Assembly (NCBI GenBank): GCA_026391835.1
Contig: JAPLDF010000073.1
Coordinates: forward strand, 1-64,000
DNA: 64,000 nucleotides
Origin: Bacteroidota bacterium
Lineage (GTDB): Bacteria; Bacteroidota; Bacteroidia; Bacteroidales; FEN-979
Reading direction: 5' to 3'
The translations under genes and the position numbers were made by a program. This document shows positions 37,501-46,326 of the stretch, one piece after another (the first letter of the stretch is position 1; every line of letters starts with the position of its first letter). The notes beneath the pieces were generated by a model. It was given only the letters and a program-made list of their open reading frames with translations. It was not told where the DNA came from and made no database searches.

Positions 37501-37611
37501 AGAAACAACACCTGTTACTTCAAGGTTCTGGGCAGCAAGGCTCAGCGAACCTCCCAGCAACAGAAAAGCAATTAACAGGTTTTTAAATTTCAGGTGTAAT
37601 TTTCTTTTCAT
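34573..37611 (-). CDS. SusC/RagA-family TonB-dependent outer-membrane transporter
   Basis: A 1012-residue protein that imports oligosaccharides across the outer membrane using TonB energy. Signal peptide to LAAQ; carboxypeptidase-regulatory-like domain (about 31-110, EAGTGELLIGATVLQKGTTNGTV); TonB box and plug (about 112-235, ending in NGVIIITTKKGKG, the usual SusC plug signature); then a 22-strand barrel to the last strand AGVKVTF. It is first in the operon with SusD1 and SusE1. With only one SusC encoded here, both SusD proteins would have to share it or SusD2 acts alone. Confidence 0.96.
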   Translation of the reverse strand: MKRKLHLKFKNLLIAFLLLGGSLSLAAQNLEVTGVVSEAGTGELLIGATVLQKGTTNGTVCDVNGKYKISVPKGAVLRFSLIGYLTKEVTVEKEGQLDVVMSVQVTTLNDLIVIGYSTQKKTDKTGAVSTVKSDDLNGGVITNAIQSMQGKAAGVLVSKSGGDPSADYKVRIRGASGFESNTQPLYVIDGIPGADPNIVSPDDIESFNILKDAASTAIYGSRGSNGVIIITTKKGKGTAAAKDGGKDDGSYSNIEFSSQISIENVAKKMKLLNASDIRDYANKLLLQKQQTNDTITMEDVFIDGGATTDWQDQIYRTGIAYTNALSFSGGNKHNSYLAAVTNSNWQGTMKGTAKDLTTAHISATQKAINDKLTLQANIMGAFEKNDYENYGGWGQSDIIYQAISRNPTDPVYDASGNYYQSNRVFNYENPIAIIDKVTNNRSAKKFLGSLKADFEILSGLIASVNLGYTHDDNTFNYFRPASLYASADNGAGSKSYNAVTQKMMEITGTYTKTFKKSHNLNALLGYSWQESVNNGFWAGGRDAQSNYAGPDNLQVLNDMKAWGDVGSYKGQWNLIGLFGRVQYNYKSRYFISASLRRDGSSKFGANNKWGWFPTAAIGWSLDQEKWLSDVKWLSQLKIRGSYGISGNQEIGEYRSLLLYQPSGKATNPETGQEVVTFSPAWNANPNLKWEQTTEYNGGIDFGFFNSRLSGSIEVYYKETNDLLGQYNVPVPPNLARTTFANSGSMSNTGIELFIQAYPVSTKKFTWKTALTASHNKTKVLDLGEYFNDKDGVRKEGYVSGRGMVGDQNYVTGIMVGEEIGSFYLPTYVALKDGKVIYKSNTGGYTDDLSKAQRTVVATAAPKVELGWSNTLTYGKHWTLDLAFRAWIGNHVYNATKMIFDFNGNLPDLNAVPEALDWASQGRTSSPFIADIYVEDASFLKLDYISISYDFNVSKISWLKKLSLYASANNIFTITGYSGVDPETTVNGLAFGIDQFNVYPKTRAYTAGVKVTF

Positions 37612-37669
37612 CTCATTTGGATTTATGTAATGTTATTGCGCTGGCATTGATTTTCTTTGAAAAGTGCTG

Positions 37670-37677
37670 CAAAAATA
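37670..37677 (-). promoter_or_regulatory. -7 promoter element candidate for susC
   Basis: Minus strand TATTTTTG, matching TAnnTTTG, 58 nt upstream of the SusC start. The -33 region is poor (CTGG at a 21-nt spacing). The rest of 37612-37798 is AT-rich, with no other clear element. Confidence 0.38.
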
Positions 37678-37798
37678 GTAAAAATAAACAAAATATTTCC
37701 AGATTCCGTATATTTTTGATAATCAACTCACCCTAACCAGTTCCTTTATGAAAAAGTATCGGCCTTTTACATACAGGAGTAAGGGTTAGAGAAAAAGA

Positions 37799-39151
37799 TC
37801 AATTCGTATAAACCTGGTAAGCCCAGGCGTTCAGCGTGATCTTTTCGCCTGTGTTAAAATTGTGTTTGGTCCCTGTGAAGGTTTCTTCGTAGTTGCCCGG
37901 AAAACCTGTCCCTTTCAATATTACCGTTTGCGGCTGGGCCGACAGATTGAGCACCACAAACATCCTGTGTTCCGGTGTTTTTCTCAGGAAAGCATAAACA
38001 GCCTGGTCATTTGAGGTAGGGACTTTGATAAATTCCCCGCCAGCATCGCCGGCATCAAGAAGTTTGTCTTTGGCTTTAAGATCATTGAGTTTCTCATAGA
38101 ATGACTCCAGGGGGTAGTTGCCCCAGGGAATGGTATCCTTGTCGAAGAACCGTAACCTTTTGTTCATGGCTGATTCCTGCCCGCTATATATTAGTGGTAT
38201 GCCCGGCATGGTGAAACTGAGTACCGCAAATGTCCTGGCGCCTTCGCCCATCCGTTCAAATTCGGTTCCGTTCCAGGAGTTCTCATCGTGGTTGGATGTG
38301 AAGCACATGCGGTAGGCATCCTTTGGGAATTTTTTCAGGTCGGCCGCATAAAGAGAATCGATGACGGTGGCTGGTTTTTTCCCTTGCGCCACATTGTTCA
38401 TCGCATGGAACAACTGCCAGGAGTATGTCGCATCGAAAAATCCGGTATCGTGCATTTTAGGTGTTTCGTCTTCTGCCAGCATGAAAACCGGCTTTATTTT
38501 CCTGATCTCAGGTATGGCCTGGTGCCAGAAATCAACCGGAAGCATCCCGGCAACATCGCACCGGTACCCGTCAATATCCGCCTCCCTGATCCAGTAAAGC
38601 AGTGCATCAGTCATGTATTCCCGCAACCCGGGCTGGCTGTAATCGAGCCCGGCAACATCGGTCCAGTCGGCAACCGGCGGCACAATTTTACCCGTCGAGT
38701 CTTTCCTGTACCATTCGGGGTGTTTGGTGATCAGGTTGTTGTCCCAGGAGGTATGGTTCGCAACCCAGTCAACAATCACCTTCATTCCCAGTTCGTGTGC
38801 TTTTTTCACCACGTCGACAAAATCCTGTTTGGTGCCGTATTCGGGGTTTACGGCCAGGTAATCGGATACGGAATAGTAGCTGCCCAGGGTGCCCTTGCGG
38901 TTTTTTACCCCCAGCGGATTGATCGGCATCAGCCAGAGAATGTCAACCCCCATTTTCTGAAGCCTGGGCAACTCCTGCTCAAAGGCTTTGAAAGTACCCT
39001 GCGGGGTATATTGCCTGATATTCACTTCGTAAATCGTAGCGTTCCTGCTCCAGTCGGCATGGGTGCCGGGCCCGGTACCTGTCGTTCCCGGTCCTTTGCA
39101 GCCGGTAAATGCCAGGATTGCACCAGCCAGCAGAAATGACAATTCTTTCAT
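37799..39151 (-). CDS. GH13 alpha-amylase lipoprotein
   Basis: A 450-residue alpha-glucan hydrolase with lipobox FTGC (Cys18) followed by KGPG. The catalytic barrel fills the protein. Its conserved regions are DWVANH, GYRCD (nucleophile Asp199), LAED (acid/base Glu227) and TSNHDE (Asp289). A short beta domain closes it, and there is no binding module. Length and single domain fit maltodextrin-active GH13 enzymes rather than large SusG-type amylases. It follows the 796-residue GH13 gene by 6 nt and ends 187 nt before susC, so it is the last gene of a five-gene run from 44287. Confidence 0.92.
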   Translation of the reverse strand: MKELSFLLAGAILAFTGCKGPGTTGTGPGTHADWSRNATIYEVNIRQYTPQGTFKAFEQELPRLQKMGVDILWLMPINPLGVKNRKGTLGSYYSVSDYLAVNPEYGTKQDFVDVVKKAHELGMKVIVDWVANHTSWDNNLITKHPEWYRKDSTGKIVPPVADWTDVAGLDYSQPGLREYMTDALLYWIREADIDGYRCDVAGMLPVDFWHQAIPEIRKIKPVFMLAEDETPKMHDTGFFDATYSWQLFHAMNNVAQGKKPATVIDSLYAADLKKFPKDAYRMCFTSNHDENSWNGTEFERMGEGARTFAVLSFTMPGIPLIYSGQESAMNKRLRFFDKDTIPWGNYPLESFYEKLNDLKAKDKLLDAGDAGGEFIKVPTSNDQAVYAFLRKTPEHRMFVVLNLSAQPQTVILKGTGFPGNYEETFTGTKHNFNTGEKITLNAWAYQVYTN

Positions 39152-39157
39152 GATCCC

Positions 39158-41548
39158 TTAATTTGATAATATTTCAAATGAATTGCCCGGAAGTTCCAAG
39201 CTTACTTTTCCCTTTTCCATGGTGAATTTATTGCCAAACTGTGCAAGAACTTTGGCATCCGTAAACCGTTCCGGCAAATCGAATTCGATTTTTTTCGATG
39301 ATTTGTCCTTGTTGAAAATGACCACCACCGCTTTGTCAAAATAGGAGCGGAGGTACACAAAGACCTTCTCGTTGACCCTGAGCGTGGCGAAGTCGCCATA
39401 AACGAGCGCCAGGTTCGAATTTCTCAGGTGGGCCAGTTTAGCCGTGATCTCTTTCAGTGATTTCTCATGGATGTTCAGGCTGTCGAACTTCATCATCCTG
39501 CGGTTGTCAGGATCGCCCACGCCGGCCATTCCCTGTTCATCTCCATAATAAATGACCGGGATGCCCGGGATGGTCATGTTGAAGGCTTCAAGCGATGCAA
39601 GTTTATGATATCCAAGGGTGTCTTTTACCTGGATGTCGCGTTTCCAGCCGGCTTCGTGTTCGTCTTCATTCACGTTGAGCGCTCCGCCGGCATATGAGAT
39701 AAACCGCGTCATATCCTGGTTCCCCGTGATATTCCCCATCAGGTTGTGTTCGCCGAAATAGCTGAAACTCTGCTGCAGGGAGTAGTTCAGGTCGCGGAAG
39801 GAGGTATTGTCAAACGCAAAGGATGACTTGGCATCCCAGTAGAGGTTGAATTCGAACTGGGCATCGAGCATCCCCGGGTTGATGTAGCTCCCGATCAGTT
39901 CTCGGCTTCCAAAGGTTTCGCCGATCTGAAAAACAGTCCGCTTTTCGGGAACCTCCACCCCGCTGGTGAGTTTCTGAGTCAGCATTCTCCAATAGTTTTC
40001 AGGGACATGCTTGGCTGCATCGTGGCGAAATCCGTCGAGTTTGTACTCTTTGATCCAGAAGGTTGCTGAGTCGGAAACCATGTTTGCCACTTCGGGTTTG
40101 GTAAGGTCGAACGTGGGAAGGAATACATCAAACCAGGTGGTCAGGCGCTGTTCGTCCCAGAGCCGCAGGTTTTTCCGCTTCCCGGGAAGGTCGATCTGCG
40201 TCACCCAGTCGGGATGGGCTTTCAGAACCGCGTAATCCTGGTGAACATGATGCGATACAAAGTCGAGGATGACGTTGATGTTGTTGCTGTGGGCCTCCTT
40301 TACGAGTTTGTGCAATTCTTCAGCGTTGCCGAAGCGGGAATCCACGGTGGTAAGGGTGATGGGCCAGTACCCGTGATACCCAGAAAATTTGCGGTGCGGG
40401 GCAGGATATTCCACAAAGCCCACCAGCGGGTTCTGCGTAATAGGTGAAATCCAGATCGTGTTGATGCCAAGGTTTGAAAAATAGCCGTCTTCGATCTCTT
40501 TGGTAATCCCGGCGAGATCTCCGCCCATATAGTTCACCTTCGGATCTATATCTTTGTCTTTTACGGGGGCGTCATTCTCCGGTTTCCCGTTTTTGAACCG
40601 GTCGACCATCAGGAAATACATGATCATCGCCTCCCGGTCGGAACGGGTAAGTTCTTTGGCATCTGTAAGTACCTTCCCGTCCTGCAAGGGCACGAGGATC
40701 TGGTTGGAGGTGCCTATGCTGTTGCAGGCAAACACCCGTATAAAACTGCGGTCGAACTCTTTTGCTTTACGCGGAACTTCAATGATGATGCCTGAACTGT
40801 CCTTTTTCCAGAATTTCTGGTCGAGCAGGTAGTTCTGCCAGAAAACAAAGACAGTATCGGCTTTGTTTTTAACCCCTATCACGATTTTTCTCCCGTCGGC
40901 AGCAGAGGTAAACAACGTTGTCAACCCCGAAGGATTGAGGTTCCCGAGTGTAAGGAGCGAGTTGTACCCGCCATTGTTGTTGCTTACCGAATCGCGGTTG
41001 CCGGGATCTGACTTTTCCTTCCCGTCGAGGATCAGCTTGTACTGGTATTTGCCAGGGAACAGCTGGAAGTCGATGTGCCATTTGCCCTCTTTTTCAAAAA
41101 GATAGCCCGATGAAGCATTCCATTCATTCATCTGGCCTTTGATCTGGACGTGTTTGTATTTCTTGTTCTTTGGATCAAAGGTAAACCGGTACCGCAGTTT
41201 GGTCGATTTTTCAAGCAACAGGGAGTAGGCGAAACCCTTCGACCAGATCTTCAGGACAGAAAGTTTTGGAAAATCCCTGTCAGCCGGTTTGATCACCATC
41301 CGGGTTGAGTCGGCCGAAATTGCTGCCGTGAGCGATTTATCAAGTTCCATTGAATCAATCCGGGTTGGCTGCACAAAATAATCGGCAAGCTCGATCATGG
41401 TTGAATCAGCATTGATCAGGATCGGGGCGGACAATTTGAGCATCTGCGGCTCTTTGGCAACCGGGAAGTCGTTGCTGGAGGAACAGCTCCAGAGTGACAG
41501 GGCAAGGCCTGCTGCGATAATTGGTAGATGATTGATTTTCATATTCAT
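39158..41548 (-). CDS. GH13 alpha-amylase lipoprotein with an N-terminal CBM48-like domain
   Basis: A 796-residue lipoprotein with lipobox SLWSC (Cys22). A carbohydrate-binding E-set domain at about 115-200 (VQIKGQMNEWNASSG, PGKYQYKLILDG) precedes the catalytic barrel (from about 305, MYFLMVDRF). Conserved regions are DFVSHH, DGFRHD (nucleophile Asp510), GETF (acid/base Glu544) and GNQDMTR (Asp612). The last has Gln where most GH13 enzymes have His (NHD), a variation that may mark a subfamily. The start overlaps the stop of the esterase gene (ATGA). Probable role: depolymerising starch at the surface or in the periplasm, SusG-like. Confidence 0.9.
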   Translation of the reverse strand: MNMKINHLPIIAAGLALSLWSCSSSNDFPVAKEPQMLKLSAPILINADSTMIELADYFVQPTRIDSMELDKSLTAAISADSTRMVIKPADRDFPKLSVLKIWSKGFAYSLLLEKSTKLRYRFTFDPKNKKYKHVQIKGQMNEWNASSGYLFEKEGKWHIDFQLFPGKYQYKLILDGKEKSDPGNRDSVSNNNGGYNSLLTLGNLNPSGLTTLFTSAADGRKIVIGVKNKADTVFVFWQNYLLDQKFWKKDSSGIIIEVPRKAKEFDRSFIRVFACNSIGTSNQILVPLQDGKVLTDAKELTRSDREAMIMYFLMVDRFKNGKPENDAPVKDKDIDPKVNYMGGDLAGITKEIEDGYFSNLGINTIWISPITQNPLVGFVEYPAPHRKFSGYHGYWPITLTTVDSRFGNAEELHKLVKEAHSNNINVILDFVSHHVHQDYAVLKAHPDWVTQIDLPGKRKNLRLWDEQRLTTWFDVFLPTFDLTKPEVANMVSDSATFWIKEYKLDGFRHDAAKHVPENYWRMLTQKLTSGVEVPEKRTVFQIGETFGSRELIGSYINPGMLDAQFEFNLYWDAKSSFAFDNTSFRDLNYSLQQSFSYFGEHNLMGNITGNQDMTRFISYAGGALNVNEDEHEAGWKRDIQVKDTLGYHKLASLEAFNMTIPGIPVIYYGDEQGMAGVGDPDNRRMMKFDSLNIHEKSLKEITAKLAHLRNSNLALVYGDFATLRVNEKVFVYLRSYFDKAVVVIFNKDKSSKKIEFDLPERFTDAKVLAQFGNKFTMEKGKVSLELPGNSFEILSN

Positions 41549-42975
41549 AATGCCTGTATAATTTTACTGTCCATGAATGTTTCACCTTCCTTCAGGGTTA
41601 GGATGTATCCCCCTGCCGGTTGTGTATGACGATACTCAATAATATTGTTTGATGTTGAAACTGATCCTGAAAAGATCGTTTCAACTTTTCTGCCATTCAG
41701 ATCAAACAATGTCAGCTCAACTGTTGATCCTGCAGGGGCTGAAAACGGAATCATGGTGTGGCCGTGAAAGGGGTTTGGCCGGTTTTGGTCCAGTTTCAGC
41801 CCGCGGTTTCCGGGTGTGTCATTCAGCCCGCTTGACCAGGGAAAAAACTGCATCAAAACAAGTCCCAGGTGCCCTTTCCAGTTGCCCCAGCTGTGCCCTT
41901 CGTGCCATTCTCGGAACTGGTAATTGTATCCCTTTGCCTGCAGGATATCACGCAGCCCATGCACCATCGGGATCAATGCTGCAATGTCGTAAGTGCCGAT
42001 GTCAATATAAAGTTCCAGGTTCAATTTTGGCCCGGTGGAAAAGGTCTGGCTGATGACCGGGATGACATCGCTTGACTGGGCGGCGATTTTTCCGAACTGC
42101 TCCGGGTGTTTCATCCCGATGTAAAGGGAGATGTTGCCTCCGTCGGATGCACCGGCCATGGCCCGTCGTGATGGATCTTTGCTTGTTTTGTACCGGGCAT
42201 CTATCACAGGCATCAGCTCACCGTTAATGAATTCGGTGAACTTGTCGATTTTGCTTCCGGCATATTCAGCGCTGCGGTCAACCGGGGGCACAAATACACC
42301 GATCACCGGGGTCATCAGGTGTTCGGAGATCAGGTAATCAAAAATGTTGGCGGTTTTACCCAGGCCGAGGTACTCCGGGCCGTCGTGAAATAAGATCACC
42401 GGGTAGGCATTGCTTCCGGAAGGATAGCCGGGAGGAAGGTAAACCTTTACCGGCCGGCTGTTGCCAAGGCTGCTGCTGTAAAAAGTGGTGTCACTGATGG
42501 TCCCGTGCGGAATAACCGCGTAAAAGGCGATCTCCGGGGGAAGGAGGTAACCGGGCATGCGCAATTCGGAATTGGGACCGTATCCCCCTATACACGTGTT
42601 TGGATTTCTAGGATCAAGGATCCAGTTCGAGCCATTGATGACGAACTTGTAGTCGAGGCGTGCATCAGTTTCATAGTTCGTGGAAAAGTACCTGAAGGTG
42701 GTTCCCGGAATGTTGGTGAAGGAGATGTTTGGGTTCCAGCCTGTGGCATCCCCGGCCATGTCCACGGATTGTGCCGCTGAATTATACACGAAATGGACCA
42801 GGGTGTCTTCCTCGGTAAATGGAAACGAACTCCCGGCATTCATAAAACTGTCGGCAACAGCTTGCCGCTGGCCTTCAGGGAGCGAATTTATCCGGGTTAA
42901 AAACCGGGCAAAGGTCTGCCCCTGCACATGAATTCCAAAAGCTGCAAAAAGAACCAGGATGAGTAATTTTTTCAT
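41545..42975 (-). CDS. T9SS-exported esterase (enterochelin-esterase-like) with a CBM48-like N-terminus
   Basis: I chose the ATG at 42975 (476 residues). The frame stays open 38 codons further up, but only this start gives a signal peptide (MKKLLILVLFAAFGIHVQGQ). An E-set/CBM48-like domain at about 60-145 (VDMAGDATGWNP, LDYKFVINGSNW) precedes an alpha/beta-hydrolase fold of the esterase D family. Its nucleophile Ser lies in AGASDGG and a likely catalytic His in EGHSWGNW. A type A T9SS domain (NRPNPFHGHTMI to the end) closes it. Family members include enterochelin, feruloyl and acetyl esterases. In a starch locus, removal of acyl groups from glucans is a possible role (inference). Confidence 0.85.
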   Translation of the reverse strand: MKKLLILVLFAAFGIHVQGQTFARFLTRINSLPEGQRQAVADSFMNAGSSFPFTEEDTLVHFVYNSAAQSVDMAGDATGWNPNISFTNIPGTTFRYFSTNYETDARLDYKFVINGSNWILDPRNPNTCIGGYGPNSELRMPGYLLPPEIAFYAVIPHGTISDTTFYSSSLGNSRPVKVYLPPGYPSGSNAYPVILFHDGPEYLGLGKTANIFDYLISEHLMTPVIGVFVPPVDRSAEYAGSKIDKFTEFINGELMPVIDARYKTSKDPSRRAMAGASDGGNISLYIGMKHPEQFGKIAAQSSDVIPVISQTFSTGPKLNLELYIDIGTYDIAALIPMVHGLRDILQAKGYNYQFREWHEGHSWGNWKGHLGLVLMQFFPWSSGLNDTPGNRGLKLDQNRPNPFHGHTMIPFSAPAGSTVELTLFDLNGRKVETIFSGSVSTSNNIIEYRHTQPAGGYILTLKEGETFMDSKIIQAL

Positions 42976-42991
42976 TGTTTTCCGGGATGAA

Positions 42992-44287
42992 TTAAGCCTT
43001 GTTTTTTTCGGATACAAACAGCCACAGGGCGGCGGATATGGCCAGTGAAACACCGCTGATGATGAAGATGATTCCCTTGTCGCCTGCATTTTTAATGATG
43101 GTGCCGATCAGCGAACTCGCGATGAGCTGGGGCAGTACGACCGAGAGGTTGAAAATTCCCATGAAAAAGCCCATGCGGCTTTTATCCACCTTTTCCGACA
43201 TGATGGCAAAGGGGAGGCTTACAACGGCAGCCCAGCCGAGTGTGAGTACGCACATCATGGAGTAGAGCATGATGGCGCTGGAGGCGAACAGTACGATGCC
43301 GAAATACCCGAGGGCCATGATGGCTACCATCATTGCATGGGTTCGCACCCGGCCCAGTTTTTTGCTCATCGGTTCAAGCAGGAAAGCTGGCCAGATAGCC
43401 CCGACCGCGTTGAGGATGAAAAAGGACCAGCCGATCATCTGCCCGAGCCGCATGTTGCGGTCAGCCTCCGGCATGCCATTCATGGCAGGCAGTTTCTGTT
43501 CCAGGAATGCGAACATGTAAACGAACATGGTTTGAATGCCCAGCCAGGAAAAACCGTGGGCAAAATAGAGTTTGAACAGCTCTCCCCACTGGGTGGGGGC
43601 TGCGGCCGCTTTTTCTACAGTTTTTCCCTTCGCTGAAGCTCCTTTGGCGTCGTCGCCTGATGCACTTGCCGCGAGAACACGCGGTTCTTCGATAAAGAGC
43701 AGCGGCCCGATCGAGAAAATAAGCACAATAAAAACCCCGGCGTAAATCAGGAAATAGTTGCCGATCAATGCCCCCATGAGGTAGGCCCCGCTTCCGAAGA
43801 GGTTCGAGATGGATTGCATCCAGGTATAGCCCTTGGTGCGGGGCTGGCCGTCGGGAGTTACATCGGCGATGATCGAACGCGTCGGGTTGAAACTGATGTT
43901 GATGGAAAGATCAAGCGTGAGTGCAACGGTGATGGCCACCGCCATGATGCTGGCGATGCCGAAAAAGTTGCTGATCTTGTCGATATTGGGCAGTGCAAAG
44001 ATCATCAGGGCAGCCAGGATCCCGCCGATGATGATGAACGGTTTGCGCCTTCCTCCCCAAAACCAGGCCTTGTCGCTGATCAGCCCGATGATGGGCTGAC
44101 CCAGGATGCCGGCAATGGGGCCGGCAGCCCAAACAATCCCGATCTGGTCGATCTCCAGGTTGTATTTTGTCCGCAGGATCCAGCTCAGCACGGCAATTTG
44201 GATTGACAGTGCAAAACCCATGGCCGTGCTGGGGAGACCCAGGATGATGTAGAAGATGTTGCTGAGACGTTTTTGGATTCCTAACAT
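42992..44287 (-). CDS. MFS sugar transporter (SLC45/maltodextrin type)
   Basis: A 431-residue inner-membrane protein with 12 hydrophobic helices. GQPIIGLISDKAWFWGGRRKPFI between TM2 and TM3 has the MFS loop motif with the doubled Arg seen in SLC45-type sucrose and maltose transporters. A loop rich in Ala/Lys divides the two halves (about 205-225). It likely imports maltose or maltodextrins with protons. It starts just after a heptamer array and is followed by the esterase and two GH13 genes with gaps or overlaps of 16, -4 and 6 nt, so they form an operon. Confidence 0.88.
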   Translation of the reverse strand: MLGIQKRLSNIFYIILGLPSTAMGFALSIQIAVLSWILRTKYNLEIDQIGIVWAAGPIAGILGQPIIGLISDKAWFWGGRRKPFIIIGGILAALMIFALPNIDKISNFFGIASIMAVAITVALTLDLSINISFNPTRSIIADVTPDGQPRTKGYTWMQSISNLFGSGAYLMGALIGNYFLIYAGVFIVLIFSIGPLLFIEEPRVLAASASGDDAKGASAKGKTVEKAAAAPTQWGELFKLYFAHGFSWLGIQTMFVYMFAFLEQKLPAMNGMPEADRNMRLGQMIGWSFFILNAVGAIWPAFLLEPMSKKLGRVRTHAMMVAIMALGYFGIVLFASSAIMLYSMMCVLTLGWAAVVSLPFAIMSEKVDKSRMGFFMGIFNLSVVLPQLIASSLIGTIIKNAGDKGIIFIISGVSLAISAALWLFVSEKNKA

Positions 44288-44294
44288 GTTGGGG

Positions 44295-44336
44295 GATTTA
44301 TGATTTACGATTTACGAATTACGAATTACGATTTCA
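44295..44336. repeat. heptamer array, 6 units (GATTTAC/GAATTAC)
   Basis: Six 7-nt units: GATTTAT, GATTTAC, GATTTAC, GAATTAC, GAATTAC, GATTTCA. The array begins 8 nt upstream of the MFS start codon. Confidence 0.8.
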
Positions 44337-44350
44337 GATCTGTTTTGCCT

Positions 44351-44430
44351 TTTACCCTGTTACTCTGTCACCCTGTTACCTTGTTACCTTGTTACCTTGT
44401 TACCTTGTTACCTTGTTACCTTGTCACCCT
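44351..44430. repeat. octamer array, 10 units (GTTACCTT type)
   Basis: Ten consecutive 8-nt units, six of them exactly GTTACCTT and the others variants such as GTCACCCT. It fills the gap between the end of the neopullulanase gene (44435) and the heptamer array upstream of the MFS gene. Confidence 0.85.
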
Positions 44431-44434
44431 CTCA

Positions 44435-46282
44435 CTATTTCAATTCAATGATCTCAACTGATTTTCCCGGGATGCTTATTTTTGACAGATCATCCAGCGA
44501 ATTCCCGGAGATGATTGCCGTACCGGATTTGTACTTTTTCAGAAACTCGTTATAGCGGCTGGTTTCAATGGTTTTGGTCTCTTCATTGTTGTTCATGACG
44601 ACCATAATCGTGGTTTTGGTGTTGAACCTGAAAAAGACATAAATTCCATCGGCAGGGATGAAGTGCCGGAATTTGCCTGTATGGATGACTTCGTTTGCAT
44701 TTCGCCAGTGTATCAGTTTTTTAAGATAGCTATACATGTCGGCCTCGGCAGTAGTGCGCCCTTGTTCGGTGAATGCATTCCTTGCATCACCTGGCCATCC
44801 TCCGGGAAAATCCCTGCGTTTGTTGCCGTCGCCCGATTTATCCGCGCCAGTGGTCATCAGGATTTCGGTGCCATAATAGATTTCAGGTATGCCCCTGGTG
44901 GTCAGTATATAGGCCATGGCCATTTTAAGCTTGCGTACATCATCATTTTGTGTATCAAGGTAACGGTTCACATCGTGGTTGTCGGCAAACACGACGATGT
45001 TGTTTGGATCAGGGTATGAAAAATCCTGGGCAAGAATTTCATACAGCCTGGTAATCCCGGTATTCCAGCCATCCTTTTCGCCAAAGGCTTTGTTGAGTGC
45101 GTCATACAGCGGAAAGTCGAACACGCTGGGCAGTTGTGATTCGTACCCGTCCTTGTTTTTTGACCCTTTCTGCCAGTAAGCCACAGAGGCAGGGTAGTTG
45201 AGCCAGCATTCGCCCACCACGTTGAACCCGGGATACTCTTCGAGCAGCCTTGTTCCCCATTCCGCCATCATTTCCTTGAACGGATAAGGGTAGGTATCCT
45301 GCCTGATCCCGTCGAGCCCGGCATATTCAATCCACCAGATGCTGTTCTGAATGAGATAGTTTTTTACATATGGGTTGGCCTGGTTCAGGTCGGGCATGGT
45401 CTGGTCAAACCAGCCCCGTACAAAAAGGTTGCTGTCGGACTGTGACACATAAGGATCGGTAAAGGTGCCTGCCCGGTAGTTGGTGCGCGTAAACGCGGGC
45501 CACTGGTTCACCCAGTCGGCTGTGGGCAGGTCTTGCATCCACCAGTGCCCGCTGCCGCAGTGGTTGAAGATCATGTCCATGATCAGTTTGATCCCCCGCT
45601 GATGAAGGGCATCGCTGAGTTTGAGATAATCTTCATTGGTGCCGAACCGGGGGTCAACCCTGTAATAATTGGTTGTGGAATACCCGTGGTACGAGTAGAT
45701 GGGCTGGTCATTTTCAAGCAGCGGGTTGATCCATAAAGCTGTTGCACCCAAATCCCGGATGTAATCCAGGTGATGCATGATCCCCTGCAGGTCGCCGCCA
45801 TGGCGGCCATCCTTGTTGGCCCGGTTCACCTGTTCGGCCATGCCGGGGATTACATCGTTGGAAGTATCACCGTTTGCAAACCGGTCGGGCATCAGCAGGT
45901 ACATCACATCATGGGAGTTGAAGCTTTTTCGCTGGGCCGAACCTTTTTTTCTCGCCTTCAGCTCATAAAGATATTTGCCGGCGATTTTGTCTTTGAGTTT
46001 AAACTGGATCGTGGCAATGCCTGGGCGGGTGCCGTTGCTGAGGGTAAAGTCAAGAAACAGGTAGTTGGGATTCGAAACTTTGTGAACTTTCTTGAGCAGG
46101 AAGCCCGGATAATCAACAGAAACCGAGGTGGAGGCAATATTTTTTCCATAGATAAGCAACTGGAGATCTGCATTTTTAAACCCGGTCCACCAAAACGGAG
46201 GCTCAACCTTGTCAACGCTGACTACCTGTGAGAAAATACAAGCAGGAATAATTATGAAGATAAAAAGGGTTATTCGATGCAT
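44435..46282 (-). CDS. GH13 neopullulanase/cyclomaltodextrinase (SusA-like)
   Basis: A 615-residue exported enzyme with signal peptide to CIFSQ (about 19). The N-terminal cyclomaltodextrinase domain (about 22-110) precedes the GH13 barrel and an all-beta C-terminal domain (about 525-615). Conserved regions are DMIFNHCG, DGIRQD (nucleophile Asp329), VGECW (acid/base Glu358) and FADNHDVNR (Asp437). By length and domain order it resembles SusA of Bacteroides, which trims maltooligosaccharides in the periplasm. No T9SS tail or lipobox, consistent with the periplasm. It lies downstream of the GxxExxY gene and its repeats. Confidence 0.92.
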   Translation of the reverse strand: MHRITLFIFIIIPACIFSQVVSVDKVEPPFWWTGFKNADLQLLIYGKNIASTSVSVDYPGFLLKKVHKVSNPNYLFLDFTLSNGTRPGIATIQFKLKDKIAGKYLYELKARKKGSAQRKSFNSHDVMYLLMPDRFANGDTSNDVIPGMAEQVNRANKDGRHGGDLQGIMHHLDYIRDLGATALWINPLLENDQPIYSYHGYSTTNYYRVDPRFGTNEDYLKLSDALHQRGIKLIMDMIFNHCGSGHWWMQDLPTADWVNQWPAFTRTNYRAGTFTDPYVSQSDSNLFVRGWFDQTMPDLNQANPYVKNYLIQNSIWWIEYAGLDGIRQDTYPYPFKEMMAEWGTRLLEEYPGFNVVGECWLNYPASVAYWQKGSKNKDGYESQLPSVFDFPLYDALNKAFGEKDGWNTGITRLYEILAQDFSYPDPNNIVVFADNHDVNRYLDTQNDDVRKLKMAMAYILTTRGIPEIYYGTEILMTTGADKSGDGNKRRDFPGGWPGDARNAFTEQGRTTAEADMYSYLKKLIHWRNANEVIHTGKFRHFIPADGIYVFFRFNTKTTIMVVMNNNEETKTIETSRYNEFLKKYKSGTAIISGNSLDDLSKISIPGKSVEIIELK

Positions 46283-46326
46283 TCCTAATTTATTAATGTA
46301 GGTACGATTATCTATTTCAAAATTTT

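Noticed and set aside
38288-39139. 283-codon plus-strand open frame
   Set aside because: It lies entirely antisense to the GH13 gene 37799-39151, which has all catalytic motifs; the peptide has no recognisable domain.
44295-44430. CRISPR array
   Set aside because: Units are 7-8 nt with no spacers, and no cas genes are in the window.
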